Below, piece after piece: positions 16,688 to 25,354 of a stretch of 64,000 nt of DNA (the first letter of the stretch is position 1; every line of letters begins with the position of its first letter). The notes under the pieces were generated by a model. The model saw only the letters and a list, made by a program, of their open reading frames with translations, made no database searches and had not been told where the DNA came from. Made by a program: the position numbers and the translations under genes. This DNA comes from Anaerolineales bacterium. Lineage in GTDB: Bacteria; Chloroflexota; Anaerolineae; Anaerolineales; UBA4823. The DNA lies in NCBI GenBank assembly GCA_016932955.1, contig JAFGBV010000245.1, positions 1-64,000 on the forward strand, written 5' to 3'.

Positions 16688-17279
16688 CCTCGAACAGGCG
16701 CAGCGCCGCCGCCGGGGGAGGTAGCAGCTCAAACTCCCACACCTGCCCCGCTGCATGTGCCAGCAGGTCGATCAGCTCGCCGGTGCGCCCAGGAGCGGGC
16801 GGCGAAGCGCTCACCGCCACCGGCGCCCGCCTGCTCAGGGCGCACAAGAATTCCAGTCCATTCACCAGCAAACGCCGCCGCTCTTCTAGCAGCACATTCT
16901 CATCATAGAACGCATCCAGCAGATTCAACACCAGTGTGGGCTGCCGCTGCCCCTCATGGCGCAACTGGGATACACCGCGCAGCAACGTGATCATCTGGTA
17001 GCAGGTGAAACCGCGCGCCACTGCCACACGCCCCAGCGCGGCCCAAACATCCGCCTGGTTGTGGCGCAGTTGGCGCGCAAGCCCATAACCATCGAACGAA
17101 TTGCCGCCATCCAGCACATGCACATGACCCGATTGCGCCAGGTGGGCGGTCAGGGCAGTCATCAGACGGCAACCCACCGGGCGCGGGGCCAACACCAGAT
17201 GTAAATGAGGAGGCGAGATCTCAGGCAGGAATTCCATGCCCACACTGTAGCGCAAAACTGCGCTGCGTTTCAATCCCAC
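16680..17279 (-). CDS. RecA/ImuA-like ATPase-fold protein with degenerate Walker A
   Basis: 199 residues with the strand-turn pattern of a RecA-fold domain: LHLVLAPRPVGCRLMTALTAHL where a Walker A loop would sit but without GK[ST], VHVLDGGNSFDGYGLARQL, and TLVLNLLDAFYDENV in the Walker B position. This recalls SulA/ImuA and KaiC-like remnants that serve as scaffolds in mutasomes. It heads the three-gene operon with the small protein and the family B polymerase. An alternative start at the internal ATG (MEFLPEIS, 17237) is possible and would remove a basic leader. Assignment to the RecA fold is my reading, not proven. Confidence 0.55.
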   Translation of the reverse strand: MGLKRSAVLRYSVGMEFLPEISPPHLHLVLAPRPVGCRLMTALTAHLAQSGHVHVLDGGNSFDGYGLARQLRHNQADVWAALGRVAVARGFTCYQMITLLRGVSQLRHEGQRQPTLVLNLLDAFYDENVLLEERRRLLVNGLEFLCALSRRAPVAVSASPPAPGRTGELIDLLAHAAGQVWEFELLPPPAAALRLFEDG

Positions 17280-17323
17280 GCGCGGGGGAAATCAGGGGTG
17301 AAAAAGGGGGGAGGCTAACCCGT

Positions 17324-17725
17324 TCAGCGCCATTCGCTGAAATCCCAATCTGCCAGCAGCCTGCGCAGCTCGGCTTTGCTGCGCGCGCCATATTTGCGCA
17401 GCGCATTGCGCATGTGGGTCTTGACCGTCTCAGGAGAAATGTGCAAACGCGCTGCCATCTGGCGATTGGTGTAATTCAGGCAGGTGAAAGCGGTCACCTG
17501 CTGCTCACGCACCGAAAGTTCGCGCCAGACTCGGATGCATGCCTCGGCGGCATCGCGCTGGGCCAATGCGGTAGAAAGCAGGTCTGCCGCAACTTCCTCT
17601 TCGGTGCGCTGCTCGCGTTCTGCCAGCGCCTGCAGTGACTCCACCAAATCATTATCAAAGTGGAATAGCCTCTGAGCAGGCCCGCTGGAACGCACGGCGC
17701 GCAGCAGGCGTAGCAACAAGTTCAT
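17324..17725 (-). CDS. LuxR-type HTH transcriptional regulator
   Basis: 133 residues from MNLLLRLLRAVRSSGPA. The C-terminal half is a GerE/LuxR helix-turn-helix (ELSVREQQVTAFTCLNYTNR, then QMAARLHISPETVKTHMRNAL). The N-terminal part is a short helical segment without a receiver domain. An upstream in-frame extension of 23 residues reads through AT-rich promoter-like DNA and is less likely. It lies divergent from the PadR gene and downstream of the polymerase module, separated by 44 bases from the RecA-like gene start. Targets unknown. Confidence 0.8.
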   Translation of the reverse strand: MNLLLRLLRAVRSSGPAQRLFHFDNDLVESLQALAEREQRTEEEVAADLLSTALAQRDAAEACIRVWRELSVREQQVTAFTCLNYTNRQMAARLHISPETVKTHMRNALRKYGARSKAELRRLLADWDFSEWR

Positions 17726-17819
17726 CGTACCACTAACAGCAAAGCAAATGAAGCTCCCACGATTATTATAACAGAACACAAGTTCTATCATCAAGCACCA
17801 ACTGTGCCCAAAATGACCC

Positions 17820-17848
17820 TTGACAAAACTATTAACTTGTTTTATATT
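17820..17848 (+). promoter_or_regulatory. Sigma-70-type promoter of padR-ABC operon
   Basis: TTGACA at 17820-17825 and TATATT at 17843-17848 are separated by 17 bases, an almost ideal housekeeping promoter. It reads toward the PadR regulator and ABC transporter genes. Confidence 0.8.
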
Positions 17849-17875
17849 TATAGATAATACTATAAACTTGTTTTC
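17829..17875 (+). promoter_or_regulatory. Tandem 16-base operator candidate
   Basis: CTATTAACTTGTTTTA (17829-17844) and CTATAAACTTGTTTTC (17860-17875) are direct repeats with 14 of 16 identical positions, spaced 31 bases apart (about three helical turns). The first overlaps the promoter spacer and -10, the second the start of the transcript. This fits autoregulation by the PadR protein encoded downstream. Confidence 0.55.
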
Positions 17876-17887
17876 TATTTTACGAAA

Positions 17888-18499
17888 ATGTCTGTCCGCA
17901 ACGCTCTCCTTGGCTTACTCGCCCAACGCCCCCGGCATGGCTATGAACTGCATGATGCTTTCGAAGCCATGGTCGGCGGCGAGCAGAATTGGGATATCAA
18001 ACCTGCTCAGGTGTACACAACCCTCTCCAGGCTAGAAAAAAGCGGCCTGGTGGCGCAAGAAGCAATCGAGCAAGAGGGCGGCCCAGAGAAGATCATCTAC
18101 GCCATCACCCAGCAAGGGCTGGAGGAGCTCAATACCTGGCTGGCAGAGCCGGTCAAGAAAGAACACCAGCGCGACGAGGTTTTCGTCAAATTGTTGCTCT
18201 GCCTGGCCACTGAAATCGGCCAGCCGCGCAAGATCATCTCGTCTCAGCGCACCAGCCTTTTCCAGGAGCTGCATGAGCTGACCACCCAACGCACGGATGC
18301 CGATCCTAGAAGCAAATTGGCCTATATCTTGCTCATGGATCAGGCCATTCTGCGTGTGGAAGCCGACCTGCGCTGGCTTGAAATGGTTGAGGCCCGCCTG
18401 GATGAGATCGCCAGCCAACCCCTGCCCGAGCCGCAGACTCGTCCTCGCGGAAGGCCGCGCAAAGGCGATACGGGTTCCACATACCCGCCGCCGGGGTAA
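17888..18499 (+). CDS. PadR-family transcriptional regulator
   Basis: 203 residues with an N-terminal winged helix typical of PadR (LLGLLAQRPRHGYELHDAFE, then IKPAQVYTTLSRLEKSGLV). A long C-terminal helical dimerisation region is followed by a basic tail (RPRGRPRKG) resembling an AT-hook. PadR proteins usually repress adjacent transporter genes and respond to toxic small molecules. Here the ABC ATPase and permease follow on the same strand after 94 bases, so it probably controls them and itself through the tandem repeats upstream. The AT-hook-like tail is unusual for the family. Confidence 0.9.
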   Translation: MSVRNALLGLLAQRPRHGYELHDAFEAMVGGEQNWDIKPAQVYTTLSRLEKSGLVAQEAIEQEGGPEKIIYAITQQGLEELNTWLAEPVKKEHQRDEVFVKLLLCLATEIGQPRKIISSQRTSLFQELHELTTQRTDADPRSKLAYILLMDQAILRVEADLRWLEMVEARLDEIASQPLPEPQTRPRGRPRKGDTGSTYPPPG

Positions 18500-18541
18500 A
18501 AAAATGCCCCCTTTGAAATAACCCATCACTAACCATTCAAC

Positions 18542-18562
18542 GCGGTTTTATACCGAAACCGC
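18542..18562 (+). repeat. Short inverted repeat between padR and ABC gene
   Basis: GCGGTTT and AAACCGC form a perfect 7-bp stem around a 7-base loop, 31 bases before the ABC ATPase start. It could be a regulator site or a weak attenuator; there is no T tract. Confidence 0.35.
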
Positions 18563-18593
18563 TGTTCTATGAAGTCATTCGGAGGATAATCCC

Positions 18594-19358
18594 ATGTTGA
18601 TAGTCGAGACTCAAAACCTGACCAAAATCTACGGCTCTGGCGCCACGGCTGTCACCGCTCTGGAGAATGTTTCATTCCAGGTGGAATCAGGCCAAATGGT
18701 AGCCGTGATGGGCCCTAGCGGATGTGGTAAATCTACCCTGCTGCACCTGATCGGTGGGCTCGACCGGCCGACCAATGGCAAGGTATTGATCGAGGGCACT
18801 CCCATCGCTGAGATGCCCGATGACCAGCTCACCGAGCTGCGCCGCCGCAAGATCGGCTTCGTTTTCCAGTTCTTCAACCTGATCCCTGTCTTAAGCGCCG
18901 TAGAGAACGCCGCTCTGCCGGTCACCCTGGACGGCGTCAAGCCCGCCCAGGCGAAGGCCAAAGCAGCTCAGTGGTTGGAGCGCTTTGGGCTGGGAGATCG
19001 CCTCACCAGCCGGCCTGACCAGCTCTCTGGAGGGCAGCAGCAGCGCGTCGCCATTGCGCGTGCCCTCTCTGCCGACCCGACCCTGATACTTGCCGATGAG
19101 CCCACCGGCAACCTGGATACGCGCGCGGGCGATGAGATCGCCAGCTTACTGTGCGAAGTAGCCAAACAATTTGGGCGCACCGTGATCATGGTTACACATG
19201 ACCCGCGCATTGCTGCTTATGCCGATCGCATCATCTTCCTAAAAGATGGCAAAGTAGTCGACGATACGCTGCTGGAGCGCAAGAATGGCAAGAATGCCCG
19301 CGTGGTGGAGCAGCGCATGAAGGCGCTGGATGACCAACCAGAACCGTCCGGCTCGTAG
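18594..19358 (+). CDS. ABC transporter ATPase, MacB/LolD type
   Basis: 254 residues with all ABC motifs: Walker [10 protein letters not shown] near residues 42-50, Q-loop [10 protein letters not shown], signature [15 protein letters not shown], Walker [13 protein letters not shown] and the switch His in VTHD. The [15 protein letters not shown] sequence is typical of the MacB/LolD/FtsE branch that pairs with FtsX-type permeases. The start follows GGAGG by 8 bases. It forms a complete exporter with the permease 21 bases downstream. It is probably induced through the PadR regulator upstream. Cargo unknown. Confidence 0.93.
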   Translation: MLIVETQNLTKIYGSGATAVTALENVSFQVESGQMVAVMGPSGCGKSTLLHLIGGLDRPTNGKVLIEGTPIAEMPDDQLTELRRRKIGFVFQFFNLIPVLSAVENAALPVTLDGVKPAQAKAKAAQWLERFGLGDRLTSRPDQLSGGQQQRVAIARALSADPTLILADEPTGNLDTRAGDEIASLLCEVAKQFGRTVIMVTHDPRIAAYADRIIFLKDGKVVDDTLLERKNGKNARVVEQRMKALDDQPEPSGS

Positions 19359-19379
19359 AACGAAAGCAAGGTAACAGCT

Positions 19380-21947
19380 ATGAACATGCAACTCACCCTC
19401 GCACTCCGCTACCTCAGCGGACGCAAATTACGCACCCTTCTGACCACGCTCGCCATTGTCTTTGGTGTGCTGGTGGTCTTTGGCATCAACTCCATCCTGC
19501 CGGCGTTTGTAGAGTCTTTTCAGGCTGGCATGATGGCCGTCGCCGGGCAAGTAGATGTCGTCATCACCCACAAAACCGGCGCTCCTTTTCTAGAATCCAC
19601 CGTTGCCCAGGTGCAAGCCATCCGGGGTGTGCGCGCTGCCACCGGCACGCTAAACCGCACGATCAACTTACCAGCGGACTATATAGATAGCAATCCCCAA
19701 ACACCGGACCGCATCACCGCCCTATCCCTGATCGGTGTGAGGCCGGAGTTCCTCCAGGGTGTGCGCGCTTATCCCGTGTCAGAAGGCCGCTTCCTGGCGC
19801 AAGACGATCTCTCAGCCGCCGTCATCCGCCAATCCTTTGCAGACACTGCCGGGCTGGGTTTGGGTGATACGCTCTCCATCCCCTCCGTATCCGGCGCTTT
19901 GGATCTCACCATCGTGGGCATTCTGCCCAGCAAGGTCGTCCCTGGCAACGAGGAAGTATATATCACCCTACCCCAGGCACAGCAAGCCTTACAAATGCAG
20001 GATCAGATCAACGCCATCGATGCAAATTTCGATACGATGGAAGATGAGCAGCGCGAAGAAATCCTAACCACCATCCAGCAGAAGATCGGCGCCAACTTTG
20101 AGCTGGGCGGGTTGACCTCCGGCGATGAGCTTCTGGTGAATATTCGTCTCGGCCAGAGTGTGCTCAATATATTAGGCATCCTGGCGCTCTTCATGGGTGG
20201 CTTCATCATCTTCAACACGTTTCGCACCATCATCACGGAACGGCGCAGGGATATTGGCATGCTGCGCGCTGTGGGCGCCAACCGGAAAACAATCTTGGGG
20301 TTGATCCTGAGCGAAACGCTACTGCAGGGCGTCATCGGCACAGCCGCTGGTCTCATCCTGGGCTATCTGTTGGCCTGGTCTGTTCTTATGGGCATCGAGC
20401 CCATGCTCAAATCCTTTTTCAACCTGAACCTCGGAGCACCGGTGATCTCATTCGGCGTGCTGGTCGGCTCCATTCTCCTCGGCATCGGATTTACCGTCAT
20501 CGCCGGGTTGATTCCTGCCCTGCAAGCCAGGAGGATCACGCCGCTTGAGGCGCTGCGCCCGCCCGAACCCCAGTCGCACACCAAACGCCTGACAGGCACC
20601 GCCTTTTGGGCAGGGGTGGTCATGATCGGGGCCGCACTTGCAACGCTGCTGGCGAAAAACATCGCCCTGACGGGACTGGGCGGCGTGTTATTCTTCTTCG
20701 GCCTCCTGTTGGCCTCGCCAGGGCTCGTAAACCCCATTACGGGTGCATTTGCCCGCCTGGCAGAGATCATCTTTGCCCGCCAGGGCACTGGGAGCCTTGC
20801 CGCCAGCAACCTGACTCGCCAGCCGGCTCGTACTGCTGTCACCGCCAGCGCCACCATGATCGGATTGGCTGTCATCTTAATGGCGACCAGCCTCACCACC
20901 AGCCTTTCGAAAGGCTTTATCGGCGTGCTCAAGAAAACCCTTGGCAGTGATTACCTGATCATCCCGCCCTCTGTAATGGTATGGGGAACCAACATGGGCG
21001 CCAGCCCGCAACTGGCAGAAGATCTGCGCGCCCTGGATGGCGTGGACGCTGTCAGCACCCTGCGCTTCGCCTCGTCTGAGCTGATCCAGGATACGGGGAA
21101 CATCCCTGTCTCCCTCTTGGGGATCGATCCGCTGAACTTCGAACTGGTCAGCGGCTTGCAGTTCGTTAAAGGCGAACAGGAACAAGCCCTGGCCCAGATG
21201 GCCGTTGGTCGCAACGTGATCGCCAACGCCGCCCTCGCCATGACTGCCGGGCTGGATGTGGGCGACGAGATACGCATCGTCACGGCAGAGGGCGAGCAAA
21301 CTTACCATGTAGTGGGCGTGGGCATGGATTACCTGAATGCCAAGATCATGGGCATCTACATCTCGCAGGCTAACATCGCCGCCGATTTTGGCCGGGCTGA
21401 AGATGTGATGTTGCAGGTGAACCTGAAGGAGGGAGCGGATCGCCAGGCAGTAGAACCGGCAATCCGAGCGCTGCTCGAGCCTTACCCGCAGTTCACACTG
21501 ATCTCCGGCAAAGCCTACCTGGAACAGAACATGAAATTGTTCGATTCTATTTTCATCGGCATGTACGTGTTATTGATCTTCCTGTCAGTGCCATCCATCA
21601 TCGCCATGGTCAACACCCTCGCCATTGGTGTGATCGAGCGCACCCGCGAGATCGGCATGCTGCGTGCCGTGGGCTCCACACGCAAGCAGATCCGCACCCT
21701 GGTGCTGGCTGAGGCGCTCATCCTGGCTGCGATTGGCGCATCCTTCGGCGTGGCTGCTGGCCTCTACCTGGGCTACCTGGCCGTGCAGGCGCTAAGCGTC
21801 GCGGGGTTCCCGCTGCAATACCTGTTCCCCGGCTCGTGGGTCATCATCGCCATCGTCGCCAGCCTGATCTTTGGCGCATTGGCCGCAGTGATTCCCGCCC
21901 GCCAGGCATCGCACATGGATGTGGTTGCCGCCCTGAGATTCGAGTAA
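19380..21947 (+). CDS. FtsX-type ABC permease with two permease units
   Basis: 855 residues. An N-terminal TM helix and a large extracellular MacB-PCD-like domain are followed by three TM helices (around residues 260-390). This is repeated in a second unit from about residue 470 to the end, closing with the FtsX helices and IPARQASHMDVVAALRFE. Both units carry the conserved TERRRDIGMLRAVGA or ERTREIGMLRAVGST cytoplasmic block that contacts the ATPase. A single gene thus provides both halves of the membrane part. It likely exports lipoproteins, peptides or drugs, or acts as a mechanotransmitter. Confidence 0.92.
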   Translation: MNMQLTLALRYLSGRKLRTLLTTLAIVFGVLVVFGINSILPAFVESFQAGMMAVAGQVDVVITHKTGAPFLESTVAQVQAIRGVRAATGTLNRTINLPADYIDSNPQTPDRITALSLIGVRPEFLQGVRAYPVSEGRFLAQDDLSAAVIRQSFADTAGLGLGDTLSIPSVSGALDLTIVGILPSKVVPGNEEVYITLPQAQQALQMQDQINAIDANFDTMEDEQREEILTTIQQKIGANFELGGLTSGDELLVNIRLGQSVLNILGILALFMGGFIIFNTFRTIITERRRDIGMLRAVGANRKTILGLILSETLLQGVIGTAAGLILGYLLAWSVLMGIEPMLKSFFNLNLGAPVISFGVLVGSILLGIGFTVIAGLIPALQARRITPLEALRPPEPQSHTKRLTGTAFWAGVVMIGAALATLLAKNIALTGLGGVLFFFGLLLASPGLVNPITGAFARLAEIIFARQGTGSLAASNLTRQPARTAVTASATMIGLAVILMATSLTTSLSKGFIGVLKKTLGSDYLIIPPSVMVWGTNMGASPQLAEDLRALDGVDAVSTLRFASSELIQDTGNIPVSLLGIDPLNFELVSGLQFVKGEQEQALAQMAVGRNVIANAALAMTAGLDVGDEIRIVTAEGEQTYHVVGVGMDYLNAKIMGIYISQANIAADFGRAEDVMLQVNLKEGADRQAVEPAIRALLEPYPQFTLISGKAYLEQNMKLFDSIFIGMYVLLIFLSVPSIIAMVNTLAIGVIERTREIGMLRAVGSTRKQIRTLVLAEALILAAIGASFGVAAGLYLGYLAVQALSVAGFPLQYLFPGSWVIIAIVASLIFGALAAVIPARQASHMDVVAALRFE

Positions 21948-22004
21948 CTACAGGGTGTGTAACCTTTTTGCCCATGCCGCATCCAATAGCGTGGAGGAAC
22001 GATT

Positions 22005-22217
22005 ATGCCGCTATTCGAATTTGTTTGCAGCAACTGTGGAAATCCTTTCGAGGAGCTCGTGCGCAGTGCCAGCGCCATTGGAGATGTGACCTGCCCAAAA
22101 TGCCACAGCAGCGAAGTGCGCAAGAAAGTCTCAACTTTTGCATCCAAGGTAAGCGGGGGCAGTGCCTTTTCTCTCAGCAGCAGCGCTGCATCCTCCTGCA
22201 GCACCGGCAGCACCTGA
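22005..22217 (+). CDS. FmdB-family zinc ribbon protein
   Basis: 70 residues beginning MPLFEFVCSNCGNPFEELV and containing two CxxC pairs (CSNC, CPKC), the FmdB/CxxC regulatory protein pattern. A Ser-rich tail (GSAFSLSSSAASSC) follows. Proteins of this kind are small zinc-binding factors of unclear role. It lies 57 bases after the ABC permease with a GGAGGAACG site and ends before a strong terminator, so it may be the last gene of the padR-ABC transcript. Confidence 0.85.
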   Translation: MPLFEFVCSNCGNPFEELVRSASAIGDVTCPKCHSSEVRKKVSTFASKVSGGSAFSLSSSAASSCSTGST

Positions 22218-22541
22218 GGCATCTCTCGCTAACCAGCCGTGTGTTGGAATTCACGTGATATACACGATTCGCCCCGGATTTACCTTTCCGGGGCGAATCG
22301 TGTTTGTTGTGTCTGTATCCACCCCATAGAGGAATTCTGGTTAAAAAATTTTGTATTTTGAGCGGTAGTCGTTCCTCGTCGTTTCATTCGTTCCTCTTTT
22401 TAATGCCCCAACAGCCGGGTTATGTGCGGTCTCCCCCTCCGCCATTCCGCTATCATCCGCACATATTGAGCATGACCCTCGATCCTTTCCACCATCCAGC
22501 GCCAGGCTTGCTGAAGATGCAGCCGCGGGTATAATCTTTCC
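22218..22541. other. Intergenic stretch, terminator only
   Basis: The 324 bases between the FmdB-like gene and the WD40 lipoprotein contain the terminator at 22262-22303 and otherwise short frames without supportable genes. No convincing promoter was found for the WD40 gene, and its ATG has only a weak purine stretch upstream. Confidence 0.5.
22262..22303 (+). terminator. Strong 17-bp hairpin terminator
   Basis: ACACGATTCGCCCCGGA (22262-22278) and its exact complement (22287-22303) flank an 8-base loop, followed by TTGTTGTG. It closes the padR-ABC-FmdB region. Confidence 0.85.
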
Positions 22542-23732
22542 ATGCAAACTTCTCGCCTGGCCGCCATCCAGCTCCTACTGATCATCTTTTCAGCCTGTAC
22601 GGGCAGAGACACCTCAGCACCACCTGCAGTGACCAGCAGCGAGGTGATCATTCTCACCCCAACAGAGAGTCCAACCATCCAACCAGGCACCGTTGAGGCA
22701 GTCTCTCCTTCTCCCGCGCCAGTCGCAACCAACACCGTCACCGGGACACTCAGCGCTGCAAATAATCCCTCCACACCGCCGCCACAGGTGACCCCGCCCG
22801 CACAGGAAAACAGCGAAGCAGATGAAACCTTTCCCAACTGGACGGTCACTTACCCTGCCTGGGCGCTGGTGCACAGCCTGGCCTGGTCGCCAGATGGGCG
22901 CTGGCTGGCCGTCGCAGCCGGGGATAGCGTACACATTTACCAATCAAACGACTGGGCAGAAACAAGCACCCTCAACCCAGGCGTCTGGTCCTTGGACCTG
23001 GCATTTCATCCGGCAGCCACACTCTTAGCAATGGTGTTAGCAGATGGCTGGCTCCAGGTGTGGGATCTCCAAAGCGTATCTCTGGCCTGCCAGTTCCAGG
23101 CGCACAAAGGCGGTGCAAACAGCCTCGCCTTCCAGCCGGATGGGCAGATGCTCGCTACCGCGGGAAACGATTCAATCTTGCGCCTGTGGGATACCACGGA
23201 CCTTGCCGATGGTGTCTGCCCGCCGCCTTTGTTTGCCGAGATCATTGGTGGAGCATTTGCTATACCAGATGCCGCCTTCAGTCCGGATGGCGCTCTGCTC
23301 GCCTCCATCGAGCAGCGATCGATCTACCTGCGCGAACCAACCAGTCAGCGATTGGTGCGCATCTTGCAAGCCGATCAGCCCATGTTCAGCCTGGCGTTTC
23401 GCCCCGATGGTGGTGTGCTCGCTGCCGCCGAAACAGGTAACACCGCCCGGCTTTGGGATGTGCAAAGCGGCGATCAGATTTCCACATTTGTGCCGCTGAG
23501 ACAGTCCGATGCATTTATCTGGAGTATCGCCTTCAATCCAGATGGCAGCCTGCTTGCCGTTGGAAGCAGCGACGGCGGGATAGCCGTCTGGGATATGAGC
23601 AGCAGCGATACGGTCTGGTCAGCCCAGGCGCACTCCCGCGCCATCTCCGGCCTGGCATTCAGTCCAGATGGGCTTTGGCTGGCTTCCGGAGGCCTGGATG
23701 CTGCACTTCACCTGTGGCCCGGCAAGCCATAA
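22542..23732 (+). CDS. WD40-repeat lipoprotein
   Basis: 396 residues. A short hydrophobic signal ends in the lipobox-like FSAC with Cys19, predicting a lipid anchor on the outer face of the membrane. A Thr/Pro/Ser-rich linker (about residues 25-100) leads to seven or so WD40-type blades, each with SPDG or equivalent and a closing W-x-V/L (for example LAWSPDGRWLAVA, LAFQPDGQMLATAG, LRLWDTTD). It forms a beta-propeller used as a protein-binding platform. It converges on the phosphatase gene with almost no spacing. Confidence 0.88.
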   Translation: MQTSRLAAIQLLLIIFSACTGRDTSAPPAVTSSEVIILTPTESPTIQPGTVEAVSPSPAPVATNTVTGTLSAANNPSTPPPQVTPPAQENSEADETFPNWTVTYPAWALVHSLAWSPDGRWLAVAAGDSVHIYQSNDWAETSTLNPGVWSLDLAFHPAATLLAMVLADGWLQVWDLQSVSLACQFQAHKGGANSLAFQPDGQMLATAGNDSILRLWDTTDLADGVCPPPLFAEIIGGAFAIPDAAFSPDGALLASIEQRSIYLREPTSQRLVRILQADQPMFSLAFRPDGGVLAAAETGNTARLWDVQSGDQISTFVPLRQSDAFIWSIAFNPDGSLLAVGSSDGGIAVWDMSSSDTVWSAQAHSRAISGLAFSPDGLWLASGGLDAALHLWPGKP

Positions 23733-23734
23733 AA

Positions 23735-24199
23735 TTACGCCTCTGACTGCGCTCCCCCACCATCCCAGATCTTCGCAAAACGCTCAATGCGTCGCCGGAT
23801 ATACCAGGCATAAGGATCGGCGATAGGGCGTTGCTGCTTCACCAGCCGTAATGCCTCCTCCAGCGCATAACCCTGGGCAATCAGAATAGCCGCCCCCATC
23901 GCCGGGGCGCGATGAACGCCAGCCGCACAATGCGCGTACACAGCCCCTCCTTCACTCAGGGTTTGCAGCGCGGCGCGCACTCCCCGCCGCAGCATATTCA
24001 TCGGTATGGGCAGCAAAGGTGTATCAAACACCGGCAACCACAAGATTTTCAATGGCAACTGATTCCGATCAGCCGGGGGGGGATGTTCGACCCGCAAATT
24101 GATCACCAGGCGCACACCCATCTCACGCAAAGAATCATAATCTTGCGCGGAGGGCGTGGTTCCAATATAGAGCGCCCGGGTGATTTGCGAGGCGTTCAT
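23735..24199 (-). CDS. Dual-specificity/tyrosine protein phosphatase
   Basis: 154 residues with the P-loop HCAAGVHRAP (His90, Cys91, Arg97), which is the HCxxGxxR cysteine-phosphatase signature. A general-acid candidate is Asp59 in VFDTPLL. The start MNASQITRALYIG matches dual-specificity phosphatase N-termini; a 20-residue upstream extension runs toward the cyclase gene and is less plausible. It follows the adenylate cyclase gene on the same strand after 19 bases. Substrates unknown; it could act on phosphoproteins, lipids or nucleotides. Confidence 0.85.
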   Translation of the reverse strand: MNASQITRALYIGTTPSAQDYDSLREMGVRLVINLRVEHPPPADRNQLPLKILWLPVFDTPLLPIPMNMLRRGVRAALQTLSEGGAVYAHCAAGVHRAPAMGAAILIAQGYALEEALRLVKQQRPIADPYAWYIRRRIERFAKIWDGGGAQSEA

Positions 24200-24218
24200 G
24201 AGATAGCGTATTCTATTG

Positions 24219-25286
24219 TCAATAAGCCAGGCGGCGCACCTGAACCATCTGCTGCACACCGCGCAGCACCGTATCGACTTCCTGGATTTTGCCCAGCATC
24301 TGCGCCTGTTCCAGTGCAGCAGGCTCGTTCAGCACATCCTGGCTGAGTATCAAATCATCCCCCTCTGCAAGATTGCTCAGGCGCGAAGCAATATTGACAG
24401 TGCTGCCGAAGTAATCCAGGCGATGGTTCAGTGTGACCACGATGCACGGTCCGGCATGCAGACCAGCCTTCAAGCGCAGGCGGGCATCACCATGTAAGCC
24501 TGCCTGACGGTTTAAATCTTCTAAGCCCTTCACACTCTCTGTCACCCCGCGGATCGCCGATGCATTATCAAAAAAGGTACCCATCACCCCATCGCCAATC
24601 GTCTTCACCGCCGACCCGCCGGCCCGTTCCACTGCCTTAAAGAGGACATTGAAATGTTCTCTTACTAACTGGTAAGCGCTGGCGTCACCCAGGCGTTGGT
24701 AAAGCGCCGTTGAGCCTTTTAGATCAGAAAAAAAGACCGCCAGGTGCTGCACACCTAACGATTGGTTGCCGGGTAGAGTTTGTTCACCAAGCACATCGCG
24801 AAACAAGCGGCGGTTCACCAGGCTGAGCGCCATCAGGCGACCCAGGCGGCTGTCCACATCCTGGCGGAATTGCGGATCATCTTTCGCAGGGCGCAAATGA
24901 CGAACACTCTCATCCAGGCTGGTCTGCACCGCCACGGCCTGGTCAAGCACGATCTCCCCTTCCCAACCGCAGTCGCAAGATTGGTGAGACCTGATCTCAC
25001 CCAGTGTGTGTGTATGCTGCAGACCGCCAGAGCAAGCAGGGCAGAACGTATCCCATTCAATGTGCATCAGGTTCTCAGCGGCTGCCAGGGTTAAAATATC
25101 CAGCGCGCGCGGCTGATCCCATCCCAGGATCTGGGCCAGGTAACGCGGGTTAGCCTTATAGAGCTCGCGGTCAGCAGCCCGGCTGATATAGCGCTTGAGA
25201 TGGTCCAGCTCGGTTGCAGAAAGATCGTACTTGCGCAATCGTTCCAGCCCGGTAGGGGGGCGGCTGAGAATAGGGAAAATAGGCAT
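24219..25286 (-). CDS. Class III adenylate/guanylate cyclase with N-terminal zinc-ribbon-like domain
   Basis: 355 residues from MPIFPILSRPP, chosen because GGAGGG lies 6 bases upstream. The N-terminal domain contains CPAC (82-85) and CDC (104-106), a possible zinc site, embedded in a helical region resembling DUF5939. The C-terminal class III catalytic domain shows VFFSDLKGST (Asp188) and KTIGDGVMGTF (Asp232), the two metal-binding aspartates, and DYFGSTVNIASRL. It makes cAMP or cGMP in the cytosol. The neighbouring phosphatase may belong to the same signalling unit. No TM helix is seen. Confidence 0.85.
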   Translation of the reverse strand: MPIFPILSRPPTGLERLRKYDLSATELDHLKRYISRAADRELYKANPRYLAQILGWDQPRALDILTLAAAENLMHIEWDTFCPACSGGLQHTHTLGEIRSHQSCDCGWEGEIVLDQAVAVQTSLDESVRHLRPAKDDPQFRQDVDSRLGRLMALSLVNRRLFRDVLGEQTLPGNQSLGVQHLAVFFSDLKGSTALYQRLGDASAYQLVREHFNVLFKAVERAGGSAVKTIGDGVMGTFFDNASAIRGVTESVKGLEDLNRQAGLHGDARLRLKAGLHAGPCIVVTLNHRLDYFGSTVNIASRLSNLAEGDDLILSQDVLNEPAALEQAQMLGKIQEVDTVLRGVQQMVQVRRLAY

Positions 25287-25354
25287 CGAATACCCTCCAG
25301 ACACTCAAATCTAACAAAATTCTCCCCAGAATTATAGCAAAGGAACCTGCAATT

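Noticed and set aside
22304..22534. 76-codon frame downstream of the FmdB terminator
   Set aside because: No ribosome site, low-complexity Pro/His/Ser composition, and it begins right after a strong terminator.
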